A DNA stretch of 64,000 bases from Litoribacillus peritrichatus (GCF_039537985.1 NZ_BAABBN010000004.1:1550001-1614000); one strand, 5' to 3'. Positions 53,306-61,218 are shown, numbered from the stretch's first letter. Notes: generated from the sequence alone by a model not told the origin. Made by a program: numbers and translations.

Positions 53306-53883
53306 TCTTTACTGCGCCACCATAACAAGACACCTGAAAGACCAAAAATAAAACCGATACCACCCATAATATCACTGAAACGGGCACGCTCTTCTGAAGC
53401 CTGAAGCTCAGCCCTTAATGGACCGACTTGTTTGGCCACCGCGCGTTCCACAAGTTTGGCCAAGTCAGAATTGTTTATTTGTTCTAACGCCTGAGAATCA
53501 GGGGGTGACCCTGAGCTGCCATTCGACTCAGAAGAAACGCTGTGCTCACCAGCAAAGTCACTCTTATTGATGTTCCACGTCGCCAGGTGCCCGTCACCGG
53601 TATTCGCTACCACTTCGTAATCCGCTGCCTGGTCGGCTTGATAAACAAATTCCCCGGCTTCATTTAATTCAACCTGAGTTAATGGCTCTCCGCTTAATGC
53701 CTGATTGATAACTACCTTGGCCCCCGGAGCCGGCCCGCCACCAGCAAAGTACACGTAACCATGAATCTCACTCTCACCTTCCGCATATGCAAAAACCTTG
53801 AGTAAATGGCTGTAACCCACAGAAGGGGCAATCAAACAAAGCACTACAAACAGTTTTGCAGTTAATTTCAATCGGGCAGTCAC
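53302..53883 (-). CDS. nikL: NikL: accessory membrane protein of the nickel transporter
   Basis: A 193-aa protein with a signal peptide (LFVVLCLIAPSVGYSHL), a carboxypeptidase-regulatory-like beta domain (GYVYFAGGGPAPGAKVVIN), a Ser/Gly-rich linker, a helical region and one C-terminal span (IMGGIGFIFGLSGVLLWWRS). This is the layout of NikL in NikKMLQO systems. It begins with GTG overlapping the nikM stop (GTGA). It is thought to stabilise or feed NikM; it takes the place of NikN. Confidence 0.85.
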   Translation of the reverse strand: MTARLKLTAKLFVVLCLIAPSVGYSHLLKVFAYAEGESEIHGYVYFAGGGPAPGAKVVINQALSGEPLTQVELNEAGEFVYQADQAADYEVVANTGDGHLATWNINKSDFAGEHSVSSESNGSSGSPPDSQALEQINNSDLAKLVERAVAKQVGPLRAELQASEERARFSDIMGGIGFIFGLSGVLLWWRSKE

Positions 53884-54500
53884 GAAGGTTTTACTCCCAA
53901 AAGTTCAGGGGATACTTTACTGATGAAAGATAACGTCACCGCAGTGATAGCGGCTTCCGCTAATATTAAAGGAATGTAGGTCGCCAGGATCACTTTACTG
54001 GACGCCAGGTATTCAGATCCGCTCACCACAAGAGAAAGGCCAACCAACACCCCGGTCAACCCTGCCCCCAACAAGCCGGCACACGCCCCCAACATCGCAA
54101 TACTGCGATTTGATTCCGCAAAAGAACGAAGTATAAAAGGCCGAATAATGAACCCACAAAGAAGCGCCGGTGCAGCAATATTAAACGCATTTACGCCAAG
54201 TGCAATCAAGCCGCCATGCCCGAAAAATATCGCTTGCATAAGTAGAGCCACTAAAATGGCCGGTACGGCAGTCCAGCCTAAAATGACCCCCATTAAACCA
54301 TTCAACAATAAATGAACGCTGCTCGGCCCGACAGGCACACTGACCAGAGATGAAACAAAAAAGGCTGCAGCAAGCACTGCAGCCTGAGGAATGTTTTCGT
54401 TGTTTAATCGTTTAAACGCTAAACCCGCTAACGTTGCAGTGGCAAGCGCGCCACTGACAACGACAGGCAAGGCTAAAACACCATCAGGTATATGAGCCAC
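53880..54500 (-). CDS. nikM: NikM: nickel-binding S component (CbiM family)
   Basis: A 206-aa membrane protein of the CbiM/NikM family. I take GTG at 54500 as the start, because this gives MAHIPDGVL. After Met removal the essential His would be residue 2, matching the N-terminal metal site of NikM/CbiM. Other landmarks are VSVPVGPSSVHLLLNGLMGV (metal-site His), IFFGHGGLIALGVNAFNIA and LLGAGLTGVLVGLS. A longer TTG-started frame overlapping nikK is unlikely. It is translationally coupled to nikL. Confidence 0.9.
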   Translation of the reverse strand: MAHIPDGVLALPVVVSGALATATLAGLAFKRLNNENIPQAAVLAAAFFVSSLVSVPVGPSSVHLLLNGLMGVILGWTAVPAILVALLMQAIFFGHGGLIALGVNAFNIAAPALLCGFIIRPFILRSFAESNRSIAMLGACAGLLGAGLTGVLVGLSLVVSGSEYLASSKVILATYIPLILAEAAITAVTLSFISKVSPELLGVKPS

Positions 54501-54514
54501 TGTATTAGTTCTCG

Positions 54515-55294
54515 CTATTTCATATCTCGGGTTTGAACCCAAATCAGAGCACCTTGCTCAACAGGCACCATTTCGCCTTTCGGGTTCTTCATTTTTTCAT
54601 CAGACTCTAATAAAGCAGCAAAGCCCCACCAACCTGCTTTTGGCATAGCATAACTGAAAACACCATTCGCATCGGCTTTAATCACCTGAGTGATGTAAGG
54701 GTCGGAAGGCATGGTCACTGACCCGTCATTTTTCCACTCCACTTCCACTTCCGCAAAAGGAACGGCCAAACCATTTTTCTTCACCACACCTTGAAATAAG
54801 TTACCCGCCCACAGACCGTAAGGTCTGACTAGCGGTTCAATTTCTACCGGCAGTCCAACCATGGTATCCCAGCCTTCTTCTGAGCCATACGCATCCACCA
54901 CAACTTTCGTGTAATGCACAATCATAACGCCTTCGGCTGGCTCCCAGTAAGGAGCAGGTTCAATATAAAAAATATAATCTCCCGGCTTTTTAAACTTATA
55001 TTCTGCTTTATAGGCCGTAACATCATTAACTTGATACGGTGTCAGAGCAGACATTAAGTTTTCTTTTCCGAACGGAGAAACAACGCCAAATTGCGAAGGG
55101 TGCGCCATATTCATTTCAGGCCCCTGGCTCATTGGATGTGTAAACACCATATTAATATCGATATTTCGTGCGGTGTTCTCATTCACAATATCATTCGAAG
55201 GAATTAGCTCCTGAAAGTGAGCCAAAGCATGTTGAGCGAATACACTTTGACCAATCAAAGCAAAAACCAAATAAATAAAGTTCAATTTTTTCAT
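54515..55294 (-). CDS. nikK: NikK: DUF4198 periplasmic component of the nickel transporter
   Basis: A 259-aa exported DUF4198 protein: signal peptide FIYLVFALIGQSVFAQHALA, then the characteristic HFQELIPSNDIV, MVFTHPMSQGPEMNMAHP (His- and Met-rich, possible metal ligands), GDYIFYIEPAPYWEPAEG and PKAGWWGFAALLE. NikK is the presumed extracytoplasmic metal-delivery protein of NikKMLQO. It is the promoter-proximal gene; the candidate NikR site lies 40-66 bases before its start. Confidence 0.85.
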   Translation of the reverse strand: MKKLNFIYLVFALIGQSVFAQHALAHFQELIPSNDIVNENTARNIDINMVFTHPMSQGPEMNMAHPSQFGVVSPFGKENLMSALTPYQVNDVTAYKAEYKFKKPGDYIFYIEPAPYWEPAEGVMIVHYTKVVVDAYGSEEGWDTMVGLPVEIEPLVRPYGLWAGNLFQGVVKKNGLAVPFAEVEVEWKNDGSVTMPSDPYITQVIKADANGVFSYAMPKAGWWGFAALLESDEKMKNPKGEMVPVEQGALIWVQTRDMK

Positions 55295-55333
55295 AATGTT
55301 ACCAATTTTTATTAAACAAGATTACAAACATAA

Positions 55334-55360
55334 ATATTACTAAATAATAATTCGTAATAC
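55334..55360. promoter_or_regulatory. Candidate NikR operator upstream of nikKMLQO
   Basis: TATTAC-N13-GTAATA is a perfect inverted repeat with flanking A and C. It matches the spacing and half-site shape reported for Geobacter uraniireducens NikR (GTGTTAC-N13/14-GTAACAC) better than the E. coli GTATGA-N16-TCATAC. It sits between the nikR stop and nikK start, in the expected promoter position. Confidence 0.6.
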
Positions 55361-55407
55361 CAAACAAACAAAATATCCCTCTGCGGGGCTACTAAAGTTA
55401 ACAACGA

Positions 55408-55881
55408 TTAAGTTTTCGGATGTGTATGCGTGTGGAAGTGCTCTGACGTACCGTGCTTATGCTTTTCACCCTGAACTTCGGCAGGAACCAGATTCAGCTT
55501 ACCGTGCCTGACACCCGCCTGGCTGATAATCGCATTGGCAAATGCCTGTACCTCAGCAATACGCCCTTGCAGCACCACCGTTTCCATGCAGTTATCATGA
55601 TCTAAATGAACGTGTAAGGTAGAAATGGCTACATCATGGTGATGATGTTGTACCCGAGTAAGCCTTCTGGCAAGCTCTCGTTCGTCATGGTTGTATACGT
55701 AGGTCAAGGTGCCAACACAGTGGCCATTCTTATCCTGTTCCACAACATCCGATTCAAGCTTGTCGCGAATGAGATCCCGGATTGCCTCTGAACGATTTTT
55801 ATACCCATTCACCTTCAGATAAGACTCAAATTTCTCAATCAAGTCCTCATCAAGCGAAACAGAAATGCGTTCTAAAGCCAC
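55408..55881 (-). CDS. nikR: NikR nickel-responsive repressor
   Basis: A 157-aa ribbon-helix-helix/ACT regulator. The DNA-binding domain is ISVSLDEDLIEKFESYLKVN followed by KNRSEAIRDLIRDKL. The nickel site region is RVQHHHHDVAIS, then LHVHLDHDNCMETVVLQG, which supplies His, His, His and Cys ligands. A His-rich tail (HKHGTSEHFHTHTHP) is extra. The GTG at 55881 has AAGGAAG 7 bases upstream; an ATG further upstream would give an unusual N-terminal extension and lacks a site. It is encoded upstream of nikK and probably autoregulates with it. Confidence 0.93.
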   Translation of the reverse strand: MALERISVSLDEDLIEKFESYLKVNGYKNRSEAIRDLIRDKLESDVVEQDKNGHCVGTLTYVYNHDERELARRLTRVQHHHHDVAISTLHVHLDHDNCMETVVLQGRIAEVQAFANAIISQAGVRHGKLNLVPAEVQGEKHKHGTSEHFHTHTHPKT

Positions 55882-55920
55882 GTTCGGTCTTCCTTTGCTA
55901 CCAAAATTTATCAGCGGATC

Positions 55921-55947
55921 TTGCTGTGCTTTCATCAAACACAGCAA
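55921..55947 (-). terminator. Hairpin between the CbiM-like gene and nikR
   Basis: TTGCTGTG pairs exactly with CACAGCAA (55921-55928 with 55940-55947) around an 11-base loop. There is no T tract. It may protect the upstream transcript end or lie in the nikR leader. Confidence 0.4.
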
Positions 55948-56015
55948 AATCACTTTCTCAAACGAACATTAAGATCATACCAACTTTATATCATGCCAAA
56001 TTCAGTGACATGCTA

Positions 56016-56696
56016 TTAAGCCGCAGGATTATAAAGACGACGCTCAAACACACCGGAATCTTTAAAACGGTGCACAGTTTTTGCGCCTGCAAGCACGGCC
56101 AAATCAATCAAAGGTTCAACCAGAATCACAGAGGTGTACGCCAGGCAGAATGAGCCAACAGACGCCAGGTTCTCAGCGCCAAATCCGCTGCCATAGAACG
56201 CCCAAAATGCCACCCAGGAAATAATTCCACCTTGATAAGCGGCCGATAGTTTAAGAGTTTGAAGGTACGTCAAATCTTTATACGCTGTTTGCTCAGGAAT
56301 CACCTTCTTGGCAACCCAGCTCATTGCAAACAAAGGCATCAGCAAAGTGGTTACATTCATTCCGTATTGCGGCAGATCAAACGGAGCAAAGAACGCCCCC
56401 TGAATGAACAAGCCTGCCGCGAGGCCAATGGCAGCCGGAGCCATGCCAAAAATAAGAAACAAAGTAGACCCCAGAATGATATGGACTTCTGAGACACCTA
56501 CCGGTTCTTTGGGGTACACTTCAAAGAAAATAAATACAAAAAGTGTGGTCAATAAGCTTTTCACGACCAAAGAGCCGAAGCCACTTTGTTTAATGGCATC
56601 CAGCGCCAGCTTAGACATTATGCCAAAAGAGACGGCCGAAGAGCCGTAGCTCAATAAAAGTTTAGCGCCATTCACAACGCCTGGTTCAATATGCAT
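56016..56696 (-). CDS. Solitary CbiM-like ECF permease, under B12 riboswitch
   Basis: A 226-aa membrane protein of the CbiM family. The N-terminus MHIEPGVVNGAKLLLSYG places His at residue 2, as required for the metal site. Other landmarks are PVGVSEVHIILGSTLFLIFG, MAPAAIGLAAGLFIQGAFFA and FDLPQYGMNVTTLLMPLFAM. No CbiN, CbiQ or CbiO gene accompanies it. A cobalamin riboswitch upstream predicts a cobalt or cobalamin-precursor substrate. It may use the NikQ/NikO components encoded downstream, or act alone as some CbiM relatives appear to. Confidence 0.82.
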   Translation of the reverse strand: MHIEPGVVNGAKLLLSYGSSAVSFGIMSKLALDAIKQSGFGSLVVKSLLTTLFVFIFFEVYPKEPVGVSEVHIILGSTLFLIFGMAPAAIGLAAGLFIQGAFFAPFDLPQYGMNVTTLLMPLFAMSWVAKKVIPEQTAYKDLTYLQTLKLSAAYQGGIISWVAFWAFYGSGFGAENLASVGSFCLAYTSVILVEPLIDLAVLAGAKTVHRFKDSGVFERRLYNPAA

Positions 56697-56741
56697 CGAG
56701 TCTTGTTTCCTATTTCTTTCCGAATAGATATGAAGACCCCG

Positions 56742-56761
56742 TTAAAGCGCGGTCGCTTTAA
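56742..56761 (-). promoter_or_regulatory. Expression-platform hairpin of the cobalamin riboswitch
   Basis: TTAAAGCG and CGCTTTAA pair perfectly around ACCG, between the aptamer and the CbiM-like start. No T tract follows, so control is probably translational or Rho-dependent rather than by intrinsic termination. Confidence 0.5.
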
Positions 56762-56780
56762 TCAGGTATCTTCGATGAGT

Positions 56781-56934
56781 TTCGAGCAGGTTTCCTGGCT
56801 TACATCGGCATACACTCTAACCTTCCCAGCTATTGCCAGTGGATAGAGATACCATTTAGATGATCACAGTTGCGGAGACAGCGACGGATTAAACACCGTA
56901 CTTCCCTTTTACTTCACGTAGTGAACACTCGAAC
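56781..56934 (-). ncRNA. Cobalamin riboswitch
   Basis: On the minus strand the conserved elements appear in order: an AATCCGTCGCTG stretch, CGCAACTG (56874-56867), CCACTGGC (56842-56835), GGGAAGG (56827-56821) and the B12 box AGCCAGGAAACCTGC (56800-56786). The ends GTTCGAG and CTCGAA can form P1. The match to the adenosylcobalamin class is good. It ends about 85 bases before the CbiM-like start. Confidence 0.92.
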
Positions 56935-56992
56935 GGGAGCAAACTATGGCAAAACCCCGGCCATGTCAATCACGGCGCTGAATTAATGCGCC

Positions 56993-58528
56993 TTATTCAG
57001 GTTCCTTTTGAAAAACGGCCGAGTTCATTGCCTCGATGATCAACTCAGTGACGGACTTACGCTCCTCTTGTTCTTCACGAAGAGATTCACTGTAAGCCTT
57101 CTGTTCCTCTCTCAAGTTGTTCAAACGTTCGAGCGCTTCAGCCACATCGGGAGAAATTCGAATGAGACCGGCTTCAGCTTCTTCCTCTGCAGCCCCATCA
57201 GACTCCGCCTGTAAGGCAAAGTTTTTAATCTCATCCTCAATATCCTCTTCACTCATGACCTTCGGCTGATTCGGTTGACGGTTTTCCTCAGTGTGATCCA
57301 CCAAATCAATTTCCTGAACGGAGCGAACTTCACCATTTTCCATCAACATCACGCCATTCGCTTTTATATTTCCTAAAGGCAAACCTTCCCGAGAAACCAA
57401 ATCAAAATCGGCCGCCGAAGACCCAAGATAAATTGCACCAACCCCCGTTTCTTTCAGGGTTAACAGACTGTCATTCCCCTGCTCATCGGTGACCCAGACT
57501 TTCAATTGATCAAACACAGGATCAGACTCATCGATCCATAAATTACCGTCGTGATCAAATTCAGCCAACTCCTCAAAGCCCCTTCCCGTTGCAGGTCCAA
57601 AAAGCTCAGAACCATCATCAACCGAACCATTACCGTTACGATCCAGCATCAAATAACCACTGCCCTTACCCAAAGTCGCTATCGTTTCAGCCACACCATC
57701 ACTGTCGATGTCGAACTCAAAAAACTGATCATTCAAGGTCGCACTCTCTGAGCCAAAGTTAATGACCAATGGATCAACCATCGGCGAAACATTAACCAAC
57801 AGCTCAGAACTTGTTTCGATCGTCTCAGAACGCTCCATGGCCAAATACAACCCAAAATTGATCACCCGACCATCTGACGTACTCACTGTCCCATAGCCGT
57901 TATATATCTGAGATTGCTCGGTGTAGGAGCGCGTGTACTGTTCAACACGCATCAACCCAGAGCCTCTTGCCGTCAGTGGTTGCAGATTGAGATCTTCCAC
58001 CATCGTCGTGACATTAATAATGTTATTTCCGGGAACCTCAAGCGGTACTTGCTCACCAACAGCCTGAATACTATTAGCGGAAACAGCGTTCGCTGCGACA
58101 ACATTCGCTGCGGCAACATTTACTGGGACAGCATTCACTGCGACAGCATTCACTGCGACAGCATTCACTGCGACAGCATTCACTGGGACAGCCACTCGTG
58201 AAGCCGCCTTATTTCCCTGAAGAACAACATCCGCAGCTGCACGCACAAAATCCGAAGACCTGAATTTCTTCGCTTCTGTCGGATCTGTGTTTTTTGTTTC
58301 TGTAGCTCCCAAAGAAATATCACTTGAGCGATACGCATACTGCTCAAGCTCTTGCTGGTATTTTAGCTTCGCATTTTCTGAGATACCGACAATCACGCCA
58401 TTGGAAAAGTTTCCTTGCTCACCTTCGAGCAACTCATCATCACCAATCAATGCGTTTTGTTTTGACTCGTATTGATATAAACGTCGCGCAGCAGAGTCCA
58501 TCTGCACTTCCGATGCAACAATCTTCAT
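56993..58528 (-). CDS. EF-hand-like calcium-binding repeat protein of a conserved gammaproteobacterial family
   Basis: A 511-aa protein without signal peptide. The centre has two EF-hand-like loops, MLDRNGNGSVDDGSELFG and DHDGNLWIDESDPVFDQ, followed by GVGAIYLGSSAADFDL. Such LDxNGDG...DGSELFG proteins are widespread and functionally undefined in gammaproteobacteria. Near residues 113-147 a five-residue repeat (VNAVA type) occurs seven times. The C-terminus is acidic and coiled-coil-like. The GGAGG site is 4 bases from the ATG. The leader forms two hairpins and contains a GCCGATAA element that resembles a sigma-28 -10. Confidence 0.8.
   Translation of the reverse strand: MKIVASEVQMDSAARRLYQYESKQNALIGDDELLEGEQGNFSNGVIVGISENAKLKYQQELEQYAYRSSDISLGATETKNTDPTEAKKFRSSDFVRAAADVVLQGNKAASRVAVPVNAVAVNAVAVNAVAVNAVPVNVAAANVVAANAVSANSIQAVGEQVPLEVPGNNIINVTTMVEDLNLQPLTARGSGLMRVEQYTRSYTEQSQIYNGYGTVSTSDGRVINFGLYLAMERSETIETSSELLVNVSPMVDPLVINFGSESATLNDQFFEFDIDSDGVAETIATLGKGSGYLMLDRNGNGSVDDGSELFGPATGRGFEELAEFDHDGNLWIDESDPVFDQLKVWVTDEQGNDSLLTLKETGVGAIYLGSSAADFDLVSREGLPLGNIKANGVMLMENGEVRSVQEIDLVDHTEENRQPNQPKVMSEEDIEDEIKNFALQAESDGAAEEEAEAGLIRISPDVAEALERLNNLREEQKAYSESLREEQEERKSVTELIIEAMNSAVFQKEPE
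58086..58190. repeat. Seven 15-base tandem units inside the EF-hand-like gene
   Basis: Units of 15 bases start at 58086, 58101, 58116, 58131, 58146, 58161 and 58176. The three central ones are identical (GCATTCACTGCGACA) and the outer ones differ by one to four bases. Each unit encodes a five-residue step of the type A-V-N-A-V, so copy-number change keeps the frame. Confidence 0.92.
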
Positions 58529-58532
58529 AAAA

Positions 58533-58592
58533 CCTCCAGCCTGAATGTTTTTAAGCGGCCAAGCTTAAAAACGTAAACCTCCATTAGAGGTT
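58533..58592 (-). promoter_or_regulatory. Structured 5' leader with duplicated Shine-Dalgarno-like element
   Basis: Reading the minus strand, AACCTC (58592-58587) pairs with GAGGTT (58581-58576). A second stem then forms from GTTTTTAAGC and GCTTAAAAAC around TTGGCC (58572-58547). The real site GGAGG lies at 58537-58533. The upstream AACCTC could also pair with this site, which gives two exclusive folds. Confidence 0.45.
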
Positions 58593-58733
58593 ATCGGCGG
58601 GCACAAAAAGCAATCGACTACCTTCTGTCTGGAATCACAAAAAATACTTGCCACACACCAACACAAGCTGCCGAAAACACAAAAACAGCAACAAAATTTT
58701 TAGTATTGACTATAGTAAATAGAGGTATTTTCT

Positions 58734-60425
58734 GTGAGTTATATTATGAACTTATTGACTGATAGTTTATTCAAATATTTCGTAATACCCGTCGTCAGCG
58801 TGTTCCTGATTTCACTTTTCTGCTTCTGGTTGGTCATCCCTTCATACATTAAAGATCATGCAATCAGCCAAGCTGTCATGTCGTCTGAAAAGAAAGTACA
58901 GGAGTATAAAATTCTCCGGGGTTACTACACTAAAAACGTCATCAAAAAAGTCATTTCCAACTCTGACTTAAAAGGGTCGTTTAATCACAAAACAGAACAA
59001 AACTCGATTCCATTACCCGCCACCCTTATCCATGATTTATCTTCTGAGTTCGAAAAAAAAGGATTAAGCCTCAAGCTCTACAGCGCCTTCCCCTTCCCTA
59101 ACCGGGCTAGCCGCCGCTTAGACAGCTTCGAACAAGACGCCTGGGATTATCTGCAAAACAATCCTAAAGAGCGCTTTTACCGTATCGAAGAACAAAACGA
59201 CAAACAAACACTGCGCGTCGCCATTGCGGACACTATGTCTGCTCAGGTGTGTGTTACCTGCCATAACAAACACCCTGAAACCCCCAAAAACGACTGGAAT
59301 CTGGGCGATGTGCGAGGCGTTTTGGAAGTAAAAACAGACATTTCCAACCAAATTGGCACAGGCCAGTCTCTCTCGTATTTACTGCTTATTATTCTTGCAG
59401 TGTTTATGATTGTTCTCTTAATGATCCTTGCTGTTGTCTACCGACAAGTCATTCAGAAAAAACTGATGTGGCTAAACAAAGGGCTTACGGACATATACGA
59501 GGGTAAATCTCACATTGATGAAGGGCTGGATGAACGAGGTAATAATGAAATCACCCATATCGTTAGAGCCTTCAACCGGGTAAACCAAAAGTCTCATGCA
59601 ACGGAGTCACTGTTGGGCGATATGTCCAGTGATTTGGTGAATGTATCCAATCATGTCACCGACGACGCAAACTCCACATTGGCGTCTATGAACAAACAAT
59701 CTCAGGCCACCGACCATCTGGTTTCCTCGGTCGCAGAACTGTCATCAGCCATTGAAACCATTACCTCCGACTCTCTACATGCAACCGAGCTTATTCAGAA
59801 CGCAGCAAAGGCCGCCAACGAAGGCAAGTCTGAAATCATGGTGTCTTCCGACTTAATCAGCTCTCTCGCCAGCGAAGTCCAGAATGCAACCGCATCCATT
59901 GAAATGCTCGGCAAGGATACCGAAGAGATCGGCAGCGTATTGGATGTCATCAAAGGCATTGCCGAACAAACCAATTTACTGGCACTCAATGCCGCCATTG
60001 AAGCAGCACGAGCAGGAGAACAAGGCAGAGGTTTTGCCGTTGTCGCCGATGAAGTCAGAACGTTAGCCAGCCGGACTCAATCCTCTACCGAAGAGATTCA
60101 GAATATGATTGAGAAATTGCAAAACGGCGCAGCCAAAGCCATATCCGTTATTCAGAACGGGCAGACTAAAGCCGAAGAATGCGTTACCCAATTTGAATCG
60201 GTTTCAGGGTCAATTTCTACCATATCTGACGCCATGACTTCAGCAACGGAAATGAACGCTAATATCCAGGAACTATCCACCAAACAGAATACTCAGATGG
60301 AGGATGTGACCGAACAAATACAAAATATCTCAGAACTCTCTCATAAAACCGCTAACGAAGCGGAATCCTTAGCGAAGAGCGCTGAACAGCTAAACACGCT
60401 CTCCCACTCGATCAAGACGAAATAA
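58734..60425 (+). CDS. Methyl-accepting chemotaxis protein with CxxCH-containing Tll0287-like sensor
   Basis: A 563-aa chemoreceptor. TM1 is 14-36, a periplasmic domain 37-212, TM2 213-236, then HAMP and a full signalling domain with the hairpin IAEQTNLLALNAAIEAARAG followed by EQGRGFAVVADEVRTLA. The sensor is DUF3365/Tll0287-like and carries CVTCH at 173-177, a c-type heme motif, in AQVCVTCHNKHPETPKND. A heme-based gas or redox sensing role follows from family knowledge. The GTG at 58734 is 8 bases after AGAGG; an internal ATG at 58746 is too distant from the site. It diverges from the EF-hand-like gene. Confidence 0.9.
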   Translation: MSYIMNLLTDSLFKYFVIPVVSVFLISLFCFWLVIPSYIKDHAISQAVMSSEKKVQEYKILRGYYTKNVIKKVISNSDLKGSFNHKTEQNSIPLPATLIHDLSSEFEKKGLSLKLYSAFPFPNRASRRLDSFEQDAWDYLQNNPKERFYRIEEQNDKQTLRVAIADTMSAQVCVTCHNKHPETPKNDWNLGDVRGVLEVKTDISNQIGTGQSLSYLLLIILAVFMIVLLMILAVVYRQVIQKKLMWLNKGLTDIYEGKSHIDEGLDERGNNEITHIVRAFNRVNQKSHATESLLGDMSSDLVNVSNHVTDDANSTLASMNKQSQATDHLVSSVAELSSAIETITSDSLHATELIQNAAKAANEGKSEIMVSSDLISSLASEVQNATASIEMLGKDTEEIGSVLDVIKGIAEQTNLLALNAAIEAARAGEQGRGFAVVADEVRTLASRTQSSTEEIQNMIEKLQNGAAKAISVIQNGQTKAEECVTQFESVSGSISTISDAMTSATEMNANIQELSTKQNTQMEDVTEQIQNISELSHKTANEAESLAKSAEQLNTLSHSIKTK

Positions 60426-61077
60426 GGTACGTAGGTTCATCGCCCTCAACCCAGGGGGCGTATTTTTTCATTATGGAAGTAAAGCGGTCAGACTCTAAAA
60501 AGTTGGTTAACCACACCTTTACACGCCCATAATCCGACTGATCGAACCACGCCTTATCAACATGCGCGAACTGGCGAATGAATGGTGCTATGGCTGCGTC
60601 AGCCAAACTGAAATGGTCGCCCATCAGGAAGTCATGCTTCATCAGCTTATTCTCCAACAACGTCAGGAAAGTTTCGCCTTTGGCCCGATAATTTTCTTCG
60701 GAGTCTTCAGGAAAACGCACCGAGTATTTATAGCGGTCTAAATGCCCTTTAAATTCATTATCATTCATCTCAACCAATGCTAGCGCCTCATTCAACAACA
60801 ACTCGTTATTATTAAGCAGCCAGCCGTTCGGATCGTTTTGAGTCAGAGCCCACAGCATGATGTCAAAACTCTCATCAACCACCAGTCCCTCTCCAACCCA
60901 CAACACGGGCACCGTGCCTTTAGGTGACAACGTCAACATATGGCTCGGCTTATTTTTCAAGGTGATTTCTCTCAGTTCAACATTAATGCCACTTTGTTTG
61001 ATCGCAATCCTGGCGCGCATTGCATAAGGGCAACGCCTGAAAGAATATAAAACAGGCACTTTAAATTTGGACGTCAT
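60412..61077 (-). CDS. Glutathione S-transferase family protein
   Basis: A 221-aa two-domain GST. The N-terminal thioredoxin-like domain begins VPVLYSFRRCPYAMRARIAI with a Cys in the active-site position, and KGTVPVLWV and VVDESFDIM are the glutathione-binding strands. The C-terminal domain is helical (FSLADAAIAPFIRQFAHVD). I take ATG at 61077; an in-frame GTG 5 codons upstream exists. The last codons overlap the 3' end of the convergent chemoreceptor gene by 14 bases. The substrate is unknown. Confidence 0.88.
   Translation of the reverse strand: MTSKFKVPVLYSFRRCPYAMRARIAIKQSGINVELREITLKNKPSHMLTLSPKGTVPVLWVGEGLVVDESFDIMLWALTQNDPNGWLLNNNELLLNEALALVEMNDNEFKGHLDRYKYSVRFPEDSEENYRAKGETFLTLLENKLMKHDFLMGDHFSLADAAIAPFIRQFAHVDKAWFDQSDYGRVKVWLTNFLESDRFTSIMKKYAPWVEGDEPTYLISS
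60441..60468 (+). terminator. Chemoreceptor terminator inside the GST coding sequence
   Basis: CGCCC and GGGCG close a stem around a short A/C-rich loop, followed by TATTTTTT. It lies 16 bases after the chemoreceptor stop and within the GST 3' coding region on the other strand. Confidence 0.75.
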
Positions 61078-61218
61078 AAAACCAATCAACACTCAATATG
61101 GAGCCGAGAGTCTAATTTATTCAACCAGATAATCAACCGCTGTCGTAATTCGCACTGAAGGTTTCATGTTATGATGCGGCCATTCACCCACTCATATTCC
61201 ATTTTCGTCGAGTTCTCT

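Noticed and set aside
55882..55953. N-terminal extension of NikR from an upstream ATG
   Set aside because: No ribosome binding site and no family precedent; GTG at 55881 follows AAGGAAG at good spacing.
55975..55995. TCATAC and TCATGC near the nikR leader as an E. coli-type NikR site
   Set aside because: The half-sites are in direct rather than inverted orientation, and the spacing does not fit GTATGA-N16-TCATAC.
58086..58190. Repeat array considered as CRISPR
   Set aside because: The 15-base units are directly adjacent with no spacers, lie inside a coding frame and have no cas genes nearby.
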